From NCBI RefSeq assembly GCF_016598615.1, contig NZ_CP066831.1:7998001-8062000 (forward strand): a stretch of DNA of 64,000 bases, written 5' to 3'. The stretch is from Streptomyces liliifuscus (GTDB taxonomy: Bacteria > Actinomycetota > Actinomycetes > Streptomycetales > Streptomycetaceae). A program made the translations under genes and the position numbers. Under the pieces are notes generated by a model. It was not told the origin of the DNA and ran no database searches. It saw only the letters and a program-made list of their open reading frames with translations. Positions 18,176 to 25,944 of the stretch are shown here, piece after piece. Position 1 is the stretch's first letter. Each line of letters begins with the position of its first letter.

Positions 18176-19612
18176 ATGCGCCGAGCAAAAATCGTTTGTA
18201 CATTGGGCCCCGCCACCGACTCGTACGACCAGATCAAGGCACTGGTCGAAGCCGGAATGGACGTAGCCCGCTTCAACCTCAGCCACGGCAGCCATGCCGA
18301 CCACGAGGAGCGCTACCAGCGCGTGCGAAAGGCCTCCGACGAGACCGGCCGCAGCGTCGGAATCCTCGCCGACCTTCAAGGCCCGAAGATCCGACTCGGC
18401 CGCTTCACCGAAGGACCCGTACTCCTTGAACGCGGAGACACCTTCACCATCACAGTCGAAGAGGGCACGGAGGGTGACCGCCAGACCTGCGGAACCACCT
18501 ACTCCGGCCTCGCCGCCGACGTCACCACCGGCGAACGCATCCTCGTCGACGACGGCAAGGTCTGCCTCGAAGTCACCTCCGTCGACGGACCCCGCGTCCA
18601 CACCACCGTCATCGAAGGCGGCATGGTCTCCGACAACAAAGGACTCAACCTCCCCGGCGTCGCCGTCTCCGTCCCCGCCCTCTCCGAAAAGGACGAGGAC
18701 GACCTCCGCTGGGCCCTGCGCACCGGATGTGACGTCATCGCCCTCTCCTTCGTCCGCAGCGGACGCGACATCGAGGACGTCCACCGCATCATGGACGAAG
18801 AGGGCCGGCGCCTCCCCGTGATCGCCAAGGTCGAGAAACCCCAGGCCGTCGAGAACATCGACGACATCGTCGCCGCCTTCGACGGCATCATGGTCGCCCG
18901 AGGCGACCTCGGCGTCGAAATGCCCCTCGAACAGGTCCCGATCGTCCAGAAGCGCGCGGTCAAACTCGCCAAGCGCAACGCCAAGCCGGTCATCGTCGCC
19001 ACCCAGATGCTCGACTCGATGATCGACAACTCCCGCCCGACCAGGGCCGAGGCGTCGGACGTCGCCAACGCGGTCATCGACGGCACGGACGCGGTGATGC
19101 TGTCCGGCGAGACGAGCGTCGGCAAGTACCCCATCGAGACGGTCCGTACGATGTCCCGCATCGTCGAGGCGGCCGAGGAGGACATCCTCGCGAAGGGCCT
19201 CCCGCCCCTGACCGACCGGAACAAGCCCCGTACGCAAGGCGGCGCGGTCGCCCGAGCGGCCGCCGAAATGGGCGATTTCCTGGGCGCGAAGTACCTGGTC
19301 GCGTTCACGCAGAGCGGCGACACGGTCCGCCGCCTGTCCCGCTACCGCTCCCCGATCCCGCTCCTCGCCTTCACCCCGGACGAGGCAACCCGCTCCCAGC
19401 TCAACCTGACCTGGGGCGTCGAGACCTTCCTGGGCCCGCACGTCGACTCCACCGACGCGATGGTCGACCAGGTCGACGAGCTGTTGTTGAAGTACGGCCA
19501 CTGCGAGAAGGGCGACATCGTCGTCATCACGGCCGGCTCCCCGCCCGGAGTCTCCGGCTCGACGAACCTGGTGCGTGTGCATCACATCGGCGAGGACGAC
19601 AGCCCCAAGTAG
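18176..19612 (+). CDS. pyk: pyruvate kinase
   Basis: This 478-residue enzyme is full length and catalyses the last step of glycolysis, phosphoenolpyruvate plus ADP to pyruvate plus ATP. Visible features: the N-terminal RRAKIVCTLGPATDS, substrate-site ARFNLSHGSH, catalytic Lys in VIAKVEKPQAVENID, metal-binding MVARGDLGVEMP, TQMLDSM and AVMLSGETSVGKYP. The C-terminal allosteric domain ends with GSPPGVSGSTNLVRVHHIGE. The ATG at 18176 follows about 130 bases of leader with no other gene. Its 3' end is 20 bp from that of the convergent LAGLIDADG gene. Confidence 0.98.
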   Translation: MRRAKIVCTLGPATDSYDQIKALVEAGMDVARFNLSHGSHADHEERYQRVRKASDETGRSVGILADLQGPKIRLGRFTEGPVLLERGDTFTITVEEGTEGDRQTCGTTYSGLAADVTTGERILVDDGKVCLEVTSVDGPRVHTTVIEGGMVSDNKGLNLPGVAVSVPALSEKDEDDLRWALRTGCDVIALSFVRSGRDIEDVHRIMDEEGRRLPVIAKVEKPQAVENIDDIVAAFDGIMVARGDLGVEMPLEQVPIVQKRAVKLAKRNAKPVIVATQMLDSMIDNSRPTRAEASDVANAVIDGTDAVMLSGETSVGKYPIETVRTMSRIVEAAEEDILAKGLPPLTDRNKPRTQGGAVARAAAEMGDFLGAKYLVAFTQSGDTVRRLSRYRSPIPLLAFTPDEATRSQLNLTWGVETFLGPHVDSTDAMVDQVDELLLKYGHCEKGDIVVITAGSPPGVSGSTNLVRVHHIGEDDSPK

Positions 19613-19632
19613 ATCCAAGTGGGGGTGTGGGG

Positions 19633-20421
19633 TCAGTACTTGGGCCCCACGTGGGCGTCCATGAGGGCTACGGAGGCGCGGCGGGCGACGGAGATGTTGA
19701 AGGGGTCGCTGCCGCGGGCGAGAGTGGTCCACTCGACTCCGACCTTGTCGAGGGTGTCGCTGAAAAGCTTCCGGATGTCGTCCGACTTGTTGGCGAAGAA
19801 GTAGCGCGGGTACTCATAGCGCTTGCGCTCGCCGGCGACGAGCCGGGTCGTCCAGTTGGTGATGCGGCAGCCGTCGGAGTGGATGAGTCCGCGGATGAAT
19901 TCCCATGGGCGGGCGTCGACAATCTCCTGTTGCCAGGGGGCGAGGACGATGGAGCGATTGTGCTTCTTGCCCGGACCGTGTTGGGGAAACAGGCAGTGCA
20001 GGTGCTTCGAGTACACCTTCACGTTGCGGCAGCCCGTCTTGCGGACGCGGCAGACGGAGTTGTCGGGGAAGACTGCGCGCATGGCCTGCTCGCAGTCGTC
20101 CATGAGTCCCGGCCAGGAGTCGGCACACGTAACCATGAGGTTGGGTACGCGGTGCTCGGAGTAGTGGCTGATGTGACCGTCTCCCAGATACAGGCCGAGT
20201 AGATAGCTGTACGCCTGTTCGTCGAGGTCTCGTCCGTCGCACCGGGGGCACTTCGGGTCGTGCTTCCCCGGACACTCGCCGCGTTTCGCGCGGTCCATGT
20301 GCTTCCAGTAGCTGACTGTCCCGGGCGGAACGTTGAATTGCCGCGCCACGTCCGCGTTCCTCGCGCCGCCGCGCAGGAGTGTGACTGCCTTCTGTCGTAC
20401 CTCAGTGCCATGAAAGTTCAT
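19633..20421 (-). CDS. HTH protein with LAGLIDADG-type homing-endonuclease domain
   Basis: This 262-residue protein has three visible parts. Residues of about 5-42 form a Psq/transposase-like helix-turn-helix (RQKAVTLLRGGARNADVARQ). Cys50, Cys58 and Cys61 could bind a metal. The third part is a two-motif LAGLIDADG domain: LLGLYLGDGHIS at 74-85 and FIRGLIHSDGCRI at 175-187, each with the acidic residue that binds the catalytic metal. It lies just 3' of tRNA-Leu on the same strand, not inside an intron or intein. It may be a free-standing endonuclease or a regulator derived from one. Base composition looks less G+C-rich than the neighbours, by eye only. Confidence 0.82.
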   Translation of the reverse strand: MNFHGTEVRQKAVTLLRGGARNADVARQFNVPPGTVSYWKHMDRAKRGECPGKHDPKCPRCDGRDLDEQAYSYLLGLYLGDGHISHYSEHRVPNLMVTCADSWPGLMDDCEQAMRAVFPDNSVCRVRKTGCRNVKVYSKHLHCLFPQHGPGKKHNRSIVLAPWQQEIVDARPWEFIRGLIHSDGCRITNWTTRLVAGERKRYEYPRYFFANKSDDIRKLFSDTLDKVGVEWTTLARGSDPFNISVARRASVALMDAHVGPKY

Positions 20422-20462
20422 GCGAACACTCTGTGTGACTGATCGCGACTGTGCGCAGCAAA

Positions 20463-20496
20463 AAGCGGATGTTCACGAGAATGGGAACATCCGCTT
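20463..20496 (-). terminator. intrinsic terminator of tRNA-Leu
   Basis: Perfect 12-bp inverted repeat (aagcggatgttc / gaacatccgctt) with a 10-base loop. On the minus strand it is followed by a short T run. It lies just 3' of tRNA-Leu and before the LAGLIDADG gene, separating the two transcripts. Confidence 0.85.
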
Positions 20497-20508
20497 AGCG
20501 GGAAACTG

Positions 20509-20591
20509 TGCCGGGTGCGGGATTCGAACCCGCAAGCCCTCTCAGGCAGAGGTGTTTGAGACCTCCGTGTATACCGTTCCACCAACCCGGC
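20509..20591 (-). tRNA. tRNA-Leu (anticodon CAA)
   Basis: The minus strand folds as a class II tRNA of 83 bases. The acceptor stem GCCGGGT pairs with ACCCGGC, with discriminator A. The anticodon stem GAGGT/ACCTC bounds the loop CTCAAAC, giving anticodon CAA (reads UUG). A long variable arm (about TGCCTGAGAGGGCT) is followed by the T arm GCGGGTTCGAATCCCGC. CCA is not encoded. A -10-like TATGCT lies about 17 bases upstream. Confidence 0.97.
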
Positions 20592-20689
20592 TTAAGTGGC
20601 TGCCGGAAGCATACCGGGTCCCCGCAGGTCGCTGCAGCTAGGTAGGCTCTTGAGCAGCAGCACTGCCCGGCCCGTACCAAGGAGCCCCC

Positions 20690-21346
20690 GTGACCGCCCC
20701 CGAGTCGCCCCAGCCCGTAGACGCGCCCGACGACGACAAGTCGCACGTGCCTCCGCTGACGACCCGTGTCGTCATCGCCGAGGACGAGGCGTTGATCCGT
20801 CTCGACCTCAAGGAGATGCTCGAAGAAGAGGGGTACACGGTCGTGGGCGAGGCCGGTGACGGTGAGCAGGCCGTCGAGCTCGCCCGGGAGCACCGCCCCG
20901 ACCTCGTCATCCTCGATGTGAAGATGCCGAAGCTGGACGGCATCTCCGCCGCGGAGAAGATCGCCGAGGAGTCCATCGCCCCGGTGCTGATGCTGACCGC
21001 GTTCTCGCAGCGCGACCTCGTCGAGCGGGCGCGTGACGCGGGCGCGATGGCGTATCTGGTGAAGCCGTTCAGCAAGAGCGATGTGGTTCCGGCGATCGAG
21101 ATGGCCGTCTCGCGCTTCACGGAGTTGAAGGCGCTGGAGAAGGAGATCGAGGATCTCACGACGCGTCTGGAGACGCGGAAGCTGGTGGACCGTGCGAAGT
21201 CCGTACTGCAGACCGAGTACGGGCTGACCGAGCCGGCCGCGTTCCGTTGGATTCAGAAGACGTCGATGGATCGTCGTATGTCGATGCAGCAGGTCGCGGA
21301 GGCGGTTATTCAGGACGCCGACGAGAAGAAGGCCGCGAAGGGCTGA
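20690..21346 (+). CDS. ANTAR-domain response regulator (PdtaR-like)
   Basis: This 218-residue protein begins at GTG 20690 after aaggag. The receiver domain has VVIAEDEALIRLDL, phosphoacceptor Asp in LVILDVKMPKLDG, switch Thr in MLTAFS and Lys in LVKPFSK. The C-terminal ANTAR domain (LVDRAKSVLQTEYGLTEPAA, then QKTSMDRRMSMQQVAEAVI) binds paired stem-loops in nascent RNA and prevents termination. The domain order matches PdtaR of Mycobacterium, whose partner is the kinase PdtaS; no kinase is present here. It is followed by a long hairpin. Confidence 0.95.
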   Translation: MTAPESPQPVDAPDDDKSHVPPLTTRVVIAEDEALIRLDLKEMLEEEGYTVVGEAGDGEQAVELAREHRPDLVILDVKMPKLDGISAAEKIAEESIAPVLMLTAFSQRDLVERARDAGAMAYLVKPFSKSDVVPAIEMAVSRFTELKALEKEIEDLTTRLETRKLVDRAKSVLQTEYGLTEPAAFRWIQKTSMDRRMSMQQVAEAVIQDADEKKAAKG

Positions 21347-21360
21347 GCAGCGAGCGTACG

Positions 21361-21409
21361 TACGGCTGAGGCCCGCACCCCGTGTCATCGGGTGCGGGCC
21401 TCAGCCGTA
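21361..21409. terminator. bidirectional terminator
   Basis: A 20-bp perfect inverted repeat (tacggctgaggcccgcaccc and its complement) with a 9-base loop. It lies between the convergent ANTAR regulator and livF and can serve both. Confidence 0.9.
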
Positions 21410-21435
21410 TGAGAGGGGCAGGACTGAAAAGGGGC

Positions 21436-22152
21436 TCAGTCCTCGCCGAGGTACGCCTTGCGGACCGATTCGTCGTGGAGGAGGTCCTGGCCGGATCCGG
21501 AGAGGACGATGCTGCCGACCTCCATGACGTGTCCCTGGTCGGCGAGCGAGAGTGCTGCCTGGGCGTTCTGCTCGACGAGCAGGATGGTGGTGCCCTGGGA
21601 CTTGAGTTCGGAGATCGTGGCCATGATCTTCTGCATCATGATCGGCGAGAGGCCCATGGAGGGTTCGTCGAGCATGAGCAGTTTGGGCTGGGACATCAGG
21701 GCCCGGCCCATGGCGAGCATCTGCTGTTCGCCGCCGGAGAGGGTTCCCGCGGCCTGCTTCCTGCGCTCCCCGAGGATGGGGAAGAGGTCGTAGGCGCGCT
21801 GGATGTCCTTCTCGATGCCTGTCTTGTCGTTGCGCAGGAAGGCTCCGAGGCGGAGGTTGTCCTCGATCGTCATGCGGGGGAAGATGTGCCGCCCCTCGGG
21901 GGAGTGCGCGAGTCCGAGGGAGACGATCTGGTGGGCGGGGGTCTTCTTCAGTGACTTGCCCTGGAACTTGATCTGGCCGCCGACGGGCTTGAGGAGGCCG
22001 GAGAGGGTGCGCAGGGTGGTGGTCTTGCCGGCGCCGTTGGTGCCGATGAGGGTGACGACCTGGCCGGCGTCGACCTTGAAGGAGATGCCCTTGACGGCTT
22101 CGATCTTGCCGTAGGCGACCCGGAGGTCCTCGACTTCGAGCAGTGCGGTCAT
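21436..22152 (-). CDS. livF: branched-chain amino acid ABC transporter ATP-binding protein LivF
   Basis: This 238-residue ATPase is the last gene of the liv operon. It has Walker A GTNGAGKTTTLR, signature LSGGEQQMLAMGRAL, Walker B LLMLDEPSMGLSP and H-loop LLVEQNAQ. The Glu-Gln after the glycines of the signature is typical of LivF rather than LivG. Its start overlaps the livG stop by four bases, so translation is coupled. With LivG it powers uptake of leucine, isoleucine, valine or related amides through LivH and LivM. Confidence 0.96.
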   Translation of the reverse strand: MTALLEVEDLRVAYGKIEAVKGISFKVDAGQVVTLIGTNGAGKTTTLRTLSGLLKPVGGQIKFQGKSLKKTPAHQIVSLGLAHSPEGRHIFPRMTIEDNLRLGAFLRNDKTGIEKDIQRAYDLFPILGERRKQAAGTLSGGEQQMLAMGRALMSQPKLLMLDEPSMGLSPIMMQKIMATISELKSQGTTILLVEQNAQAALSLADQGHVMEVGSIVLSGSGQDLLHDESVRKAYLGED

Positions 22153-23060
22153 CGGTCGTTCTCCTTGCGGGGCGCGGCGTCCGTGGAGGCTTCGGCCTGC
22201 GCCTCGGCGGCTTCGACCTCGGCGACCTCCTCCTGGCCGGGTGCGTCTTCGAAGGGTTCGCCGAGGTAGGCGGCGATGACGCGTTCGTCGCCCTGGACGG
22301 TTGCGCTGTCGCCTTCGACGAGTTTTTCGCCCTGGACGAGGACGGCTACGCGGTCGCAGAGGTTGAAGATGAACCGCATGTCGTGCTCGATGACGAGGAC
22401 GGCGATGCCCATGTCCCGGATGGCGAAGACGAGTTCTTCGGTGGCCCGGGTTTCCTGGGGGTTCATGCCGGCGGTGGGCTCGTCGAGGAGGAGCAGGCCG
22501 GGTTCGCTGGCGAGGGCGCGGGCGATTTCGAGCTTGCGCTGTTCGCCGTAGGGGAGGTTCCTCGCGAGGTGGTCGCGCTTGGCGGCGAGGCCGATGAACT
22601 CGAGGAGTTCCATGGCGCGGTCTTCGGAGGCTTTTTCGGCCTTCTTGAAGCCGGGTCCGCGCAGGAGTGCGGACCAGAGTCCTTCTTTGGTGCGGGTGTG
22701 GCGGCCGACGAGGACGTTTTCCAGGACCGTCATGTTGGCGAAGAGACGGATGTTCTGGAAGGTGCGTGCGACGCCGGCCGCGGTGACCTTGAAGGACTGC
22801 GACGGCAGGACCGTGCCCTTGTAGCGGACCTCTCCCTCGGTGGGGATGTAGAGGCCGGTGAGGCAGTTGAAGAAGGTCGTCTTGCCGGCGCCGTTGGGGC
22901 CGATGAGGCCGACGATTTCTCCGCTGTTGACCTGGAGGTCGACGTTGCGTACGGCGGTGAGGCCGCCGAAGCGCATGGTGACGCCGCGTGCGTCGAGCAC
23001 GGTTTCGCCGGGGGCGGTCGCGCCGGGGGCGGCGCCCTTGGTGGTGATGTCGGTAGTCAT
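22149..23060 (-). CDS. livG: branched-chain amino acid ABC transporter ATP-binding protein LivG
   Basis: This 303-residue ATPase has Walker A GPNGAGKTTFFNCLTG, signature YGEQRKLEIARALAS, Walker B LLLLDEPTAGMNP and the H-loop VLVIEHDMRF. The C-terminal 40 residues are an acidic, Ala-rich extension (EDAPGQEEVAEVEAAEAQAE) beyond the usual LivG end. It starts five bases after the livM stop and overlaps livF by four. It is one of the two ATPases of the transporter. Confidence 0.96.
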   Translation of the reverse strand: MTTDITTKGAAPGATAPGETVLDARGVTMRFGGLTAVRNVDLQVNSGEIVGLIGPNGAGKTTFFNCLTGLYIPTEGEVRYKGTVLPSQSFKVTAAGVARTFQNIRLFANMTVLENVLVGRHTRTKEGLWSALLRGPGFKKAEKASEDRAMELLEFIGLAAKRDHLARNLPYGEQRKLEIARALASEPGLLLLDEPTAGMNPQETRATEELVFAIRDMGIAVLVIEHDMRFIFNLCDRVAVLVQGEKLVEGDSATVQGDERVIAAYLGEPFEDAPGQEEVAEVEAAEAQAEASTDAAPRKENDR

Positions 23061-23065
23061 CGTGG

Positions 23066-24895
23066 TCAGGCCCCTGCCTTGCTGAGGACTGTGGGAGCTT
23101 CCGCTTCCTCGTGGAATTCGAGCTGGCGGCGCCGGTTCGGGATGAGGCCTTCCGGACGGAAGCGCATCAGCAGGACGAGCGCGAGGCCGAAGGCGAGGAG
23201 CTGGTAGTCGCCGAGGAACTGGAGCTTGGCGGGGATGAGGTAGAGCAGTGCGGCGCCGACGAGGGGGCCGCTGATGGTGCCCATGCCGCCGAGGACGACC
23301 GCTGCGAGCAGGAAGGCCGAGTTGGGCGGGACGACGTGGGCGAACTGGTACTGCTCGGGGGTCACGGTGTAGGTGACGTGTGCCTGGACGGATCCGGCGA
23401 GGCCGGCGAGGGCCGCGCCGAGTGCGAAGGCGATGAGCTTGACGCGGAAGCCGTTGATGCCCATGGCGAGCGCGGCGGTCTCGTCCTCGCGGATGGCGAC
23501 CCAGGCGCGGCCGATGCGGGAGTCGCCGCTGCGGCGGAAGACGATCACGACGACCAGCGTGATGAGGAGCATCAGCAGGAAGTAGTTGGCGAAGCGCGCG
23601 ATGGTGAATCCGGCGATGCTGTGCTCTTGGCCGAAGTCGAACCCGAGGATGTTGAGGTTCGGGATCGAGGAGATGCCGTTGGAGCCGTTGGTGATGTCGG
23701 GTCCGCTGGTGCCGTCCATGTTGAGGACGGTGATGCGGAAGATCTCACCGAATCCGAGGGTGACGATGGCGAGGTAGTCGCCGCGCAGTCGGAGGGTCGG
23801 GGCGCCGATGAGGACGCCGAAGACCATGGCGACGGCCGCGCCGAGGAGGGCGGAGGCCCAGAACGGCAGGTGGATGTCGAAGGGTGAGGAGGGGGAGCCG
23901 GAGACCATGGCCGCGGTGTAGGCGCCGACGCCGAGGAAGGCGACGTATCCGAGGTCGAGGAGTCCGGCGAGGCCGACGACGATGTTGAGGCCGAGGGCGA
24001 CGGTGGCGAAGATCAGGATGTAGACGCCGATGGTCGCGTACTGGTCGTCGGACTGGGTGAAGGGGAATGCGGCGGCGGCGACGAACGCGCCGATCATGGT
24101 GACGTTGCGGTGCTTGGAGGTGAGTGCGGACAGCCTGTTGACGAGTCCGGCCTTGGCGGCGGCGGCGAAGCCGAGGCCCGCGGTGATGAGGAAGCCGATG
24201 AACTGTTCGTCGTATTCGGTGCCGATGCCGTAGGTGAAGACGGTCAGGCCGAGGGCCAGTGCGGCGACGATGACGAGGATTTCGGCGTACGCGGGCAGCT
24301 TGTGGGCCGGGGCCTTGGTGGTGCCGGAGGCGAAGGCTGCCTTGACGACGGTGACGTCGTAGCGCCGCTGGTGGCGGAACTGCTCCCAGGCGGTGTCGTC
24401 GGGGTCGTACGGGTCGGGTGCCGGCCGCTGGAACGGCAGGGAGAGCGAGCCGACCAGGGCGGCGAGGGTGGCGACGGCCACGACCCAGCCGCCGGGTTCG
24501 AGGTTGGCGAGGCCGCCGAGCTTGCTGCTGATCGCGATGATCGTGTACCAGGCGGTGGCGAACGCTGCGAGCGCGGCGAGCTTGATGGCGCTGTCGGCGC
24601 CTGCGGGGGTGAGCCAGCGCAGGCCCTTGACGCCGTAGGAGGAGAGGCCGAAGAGGGTGGTGAGGGCGCCGCCGATGAGGACGAGGACCTGCAGGCCGCC
24701 GGGGTAGCCGTAGAAGGTGAGGTCGCCGGGGAACGCGGAGGTCCAGGTCCAGGCGAGGAAGGTGGAGATGATGGTGAGGATGCCGCCGCCGGTGGCGAGG
24801 GCGCGTCCGATGTTCGGGGGGATGCCGATGAGTCCGGCGGTGGAGCCGGCCGGCTCCTTGGCGGGCGTCTGGGGGCTGGTGGTCTGTGTGGTCAT
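23066..24895 (-). CDS. livM: branched-chain amino acid ABC transporter permease LivM
   Basis: This 609-residue membrane protein is longer than enteric LivM. An N-terminal region of about 260 residues with several membrane segments precedes the conserved permease domain (VGLAGLLDLGYVAFLGVGAY, then LRGDYLAIVTLGFGEI with the ATPase-contact loop). The last part FLLAAVVLGGMGTISGPLVG is typical. The ATG at 24895 is chosen; a GTG at 24904 would overlap the livH stop. It forms the channel with LivH. The N-terminal extension may be an actinobacterial elaboration. Confidence 0.94.
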   Translation of the reverse strand: MTTQTTSPQTPAKEPAGSTAGLIGIPPNIGRALATGGGILTIISTFLAWTWTSAFPGDLTFYGYPGGLQVLVLIGGALTTLFGLSSYGVKGLRWLTPAGADSAIKLAALAAFATAWYTIIAISSKLGGLANLEPGGWVVAVATLAALVGSLSLPFQRPAPDPYDPDDTAWEQFRHQRRYDVTVVKAAFASGTTKAPAHKLPAYAEILVIVAALALGLTVFTYGIGTEYDEQFIGFLITAGLGFAAAAKAGLVNRLSALTSKHRNVTMIGAFVAAAAFPFTQSDDQYATIGVYILIFATVALGLNIVVGLAGLLDLGYVAFLGVGAYTAAMVSGSPSSPFDIHLPFWASALLGAAVAMVFGVLIGAPTLRLRGDYLAIVTLGFGEIFRITVLNMDGTSGPDITNGSNGISSIPNLNILGFDFGQEHSIAGFTIARFANYFLLMLLITLVVVIVFRRSGDSRIGRAWVAIREDETAALAMGINGFRVKLIAFALGAALAGLAGSVQAHVTYTVTPEQYQFAHVVPPNSAFLLAAVVLGGMGTISGPLVGAALLYLIPAKLQFLGDYQLLAFGLALVLLMRFRPEGLIPNRRRQLEFHEEAEAPTVLSKAGA

Positions 24896-24900
24896 AGGTC

Positions 24901-25833
24901 TCACGCCCTGTCCGCGACGCGCTCGCCGAGCAGGCCCTGTGGCCTGAAGAGGAGCACGAGGATGAGGAGTACGAAGGCCCAGACGTTGGCCCAGGACTGG
25001 CCGCCGAGCTGTGACATGCCGGGGACGTCGGCGATGTAGGCGGTGGCCATGGTCTCGGCGAGGCCGAGGACGACGCCGCCGATCATGGCTCCGTAGATGT
25101 TGCCGATGCCGCCGAGGACGGCGGCGGTGAAGGCCTTGAGGCCGAGGATGAAGCCCATGCGGAAGTCGATCTGGCCGTACTTGAGGCCGTAGGCGAGGCC
25201 TCCGACGGCGGCGAACGCGGCGCCGAGGGCGAACGCGACCACGATGATGCGGTCGGTGTTGATGCCCATGAGCTTGGCGGTGTCCGGGTCCTGCGCGGTG
25301 GCCTGCATGCCGCGTCCGGTCCGGGTCTTCATGACGAAGTAGGCGAGGACGGCCATGCTGATGGGGGCCGCGACGAAGAGGAAGACATCACCGGTCTGGA
25401 TGGTGACGCTGCCGATCTCGAAGGGGCCGCCTTCGATCTGCGGGAAGGTCCGCGCCGACTTGGCGTTGGGGTACCAGGCCCATACCGCCTGCTGGAGGGC
25501 CAGGGAGAGGCCGATGGCGGTGATGAGGGGGGCCAGGCGTGGTGCGGTGCGCAGGGGGCGGTAGGCGAACCGTTCCGCTCCGACTGCGACGGTGACGGCG
25601 ACGAATATGGCGCCGACGAGCATGAGCGGCAGGGCGATCCACATGGTGGTGCCGTTGGGGAGTACGTACAGATAGACCGTGAGCGCGCCGAAGGCCCCGG
25701 TCATGAAGATCTCGCCGTGGGCGAAGTTGATGAGCTGGACGATGCCATAGACCATCGTGTAGCCGATGGCGACCAGCCCGTACATGGATCCCAGTAGCAG
25801 GCCGTTGACCAGCTGCTGCGGCAGTTCGTTCAC
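24901..25833 (-). CDS. livH: branched-chain amino acid ABC transporter permease LivH
   Basis: This 310-residue membrane protein begins MNELPQQLVNGLLLGSMYGL and has about eight hydrophobic segments. Family hallmarks are YGIVQLINFAHGEIFMTGAF and AFTAAVLGGIGNIYGAMIGG. It is the second channel subunit of the Liv transporter and the first gene after the hairpin that separates it from the binding protein gene livK. Confidence 0.96.
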   Translation of the reverse strand: MNELPQQLVNGLLLGSMYGLVAIGYTMVYGIVQLINFAHGEIFMTGAFGALTVYLYVLPNGTTMWIALPLMLVGAIFVAVTVAVGAERFAYRPLRTAPRLAPLITAIGLSLALQQAVWAWYPNAKSARTFPQIEGGPFEIGSVTIQTGDVFLFVAAPISMAVLAYFVMKTRTGRGMQATAQDPDTAKLMGINTDRIIVVAFALGAAFAAVGGLAYGLKYGQIDFRMGFILGLKAFTAAVLGGIGNIYGAMIGGVVLGLAETMATAYIADVPGMSQLGGQSWANVWAFVLLILVLLFRPQGLLGERVADRA

Positions 25834-25884
25834 CGCATGTCCTCCGAGCGTTCGGATAGTCGAGGGAAGTGACCGGATGCGAGT

Positions 25885-25920
25885 CCGCGCGGGGCGCTTG
25901 TGGTGCAGCGCCCCGCGCGG
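25885..25920 (-). terminator. hairpin between livK and livH (attenuator or partial terminator)
   Basis: A 14-bp perfect stem (ccgcgcggggcgct / agcgccccgcgcgg) with an 8-base loop, in the 111-bp gap between the livK stop and the livH start on the same strand. It probably limits read-through so that binding protein exceeds permease. It may also protect the livK mRNA 3' end. Confidence 0.75.
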
Positions 25921-25944
25921 CTCATTGATTGGTGCGGGTGTGGA

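Noticed and set aside
20422..20600. Integrated element using tRNA-Leu as attachment site
   Set aside because: No integrase gene and no second copy of the tRNA 3' end were seen nearby; only the LAGLIDADG gene lies next to it.
22143..23207. 354-codon plus-strand frame over livG
   Set aside because: Antisense shadow; the liv genes on the minus strand have full motifs and overlap starts.
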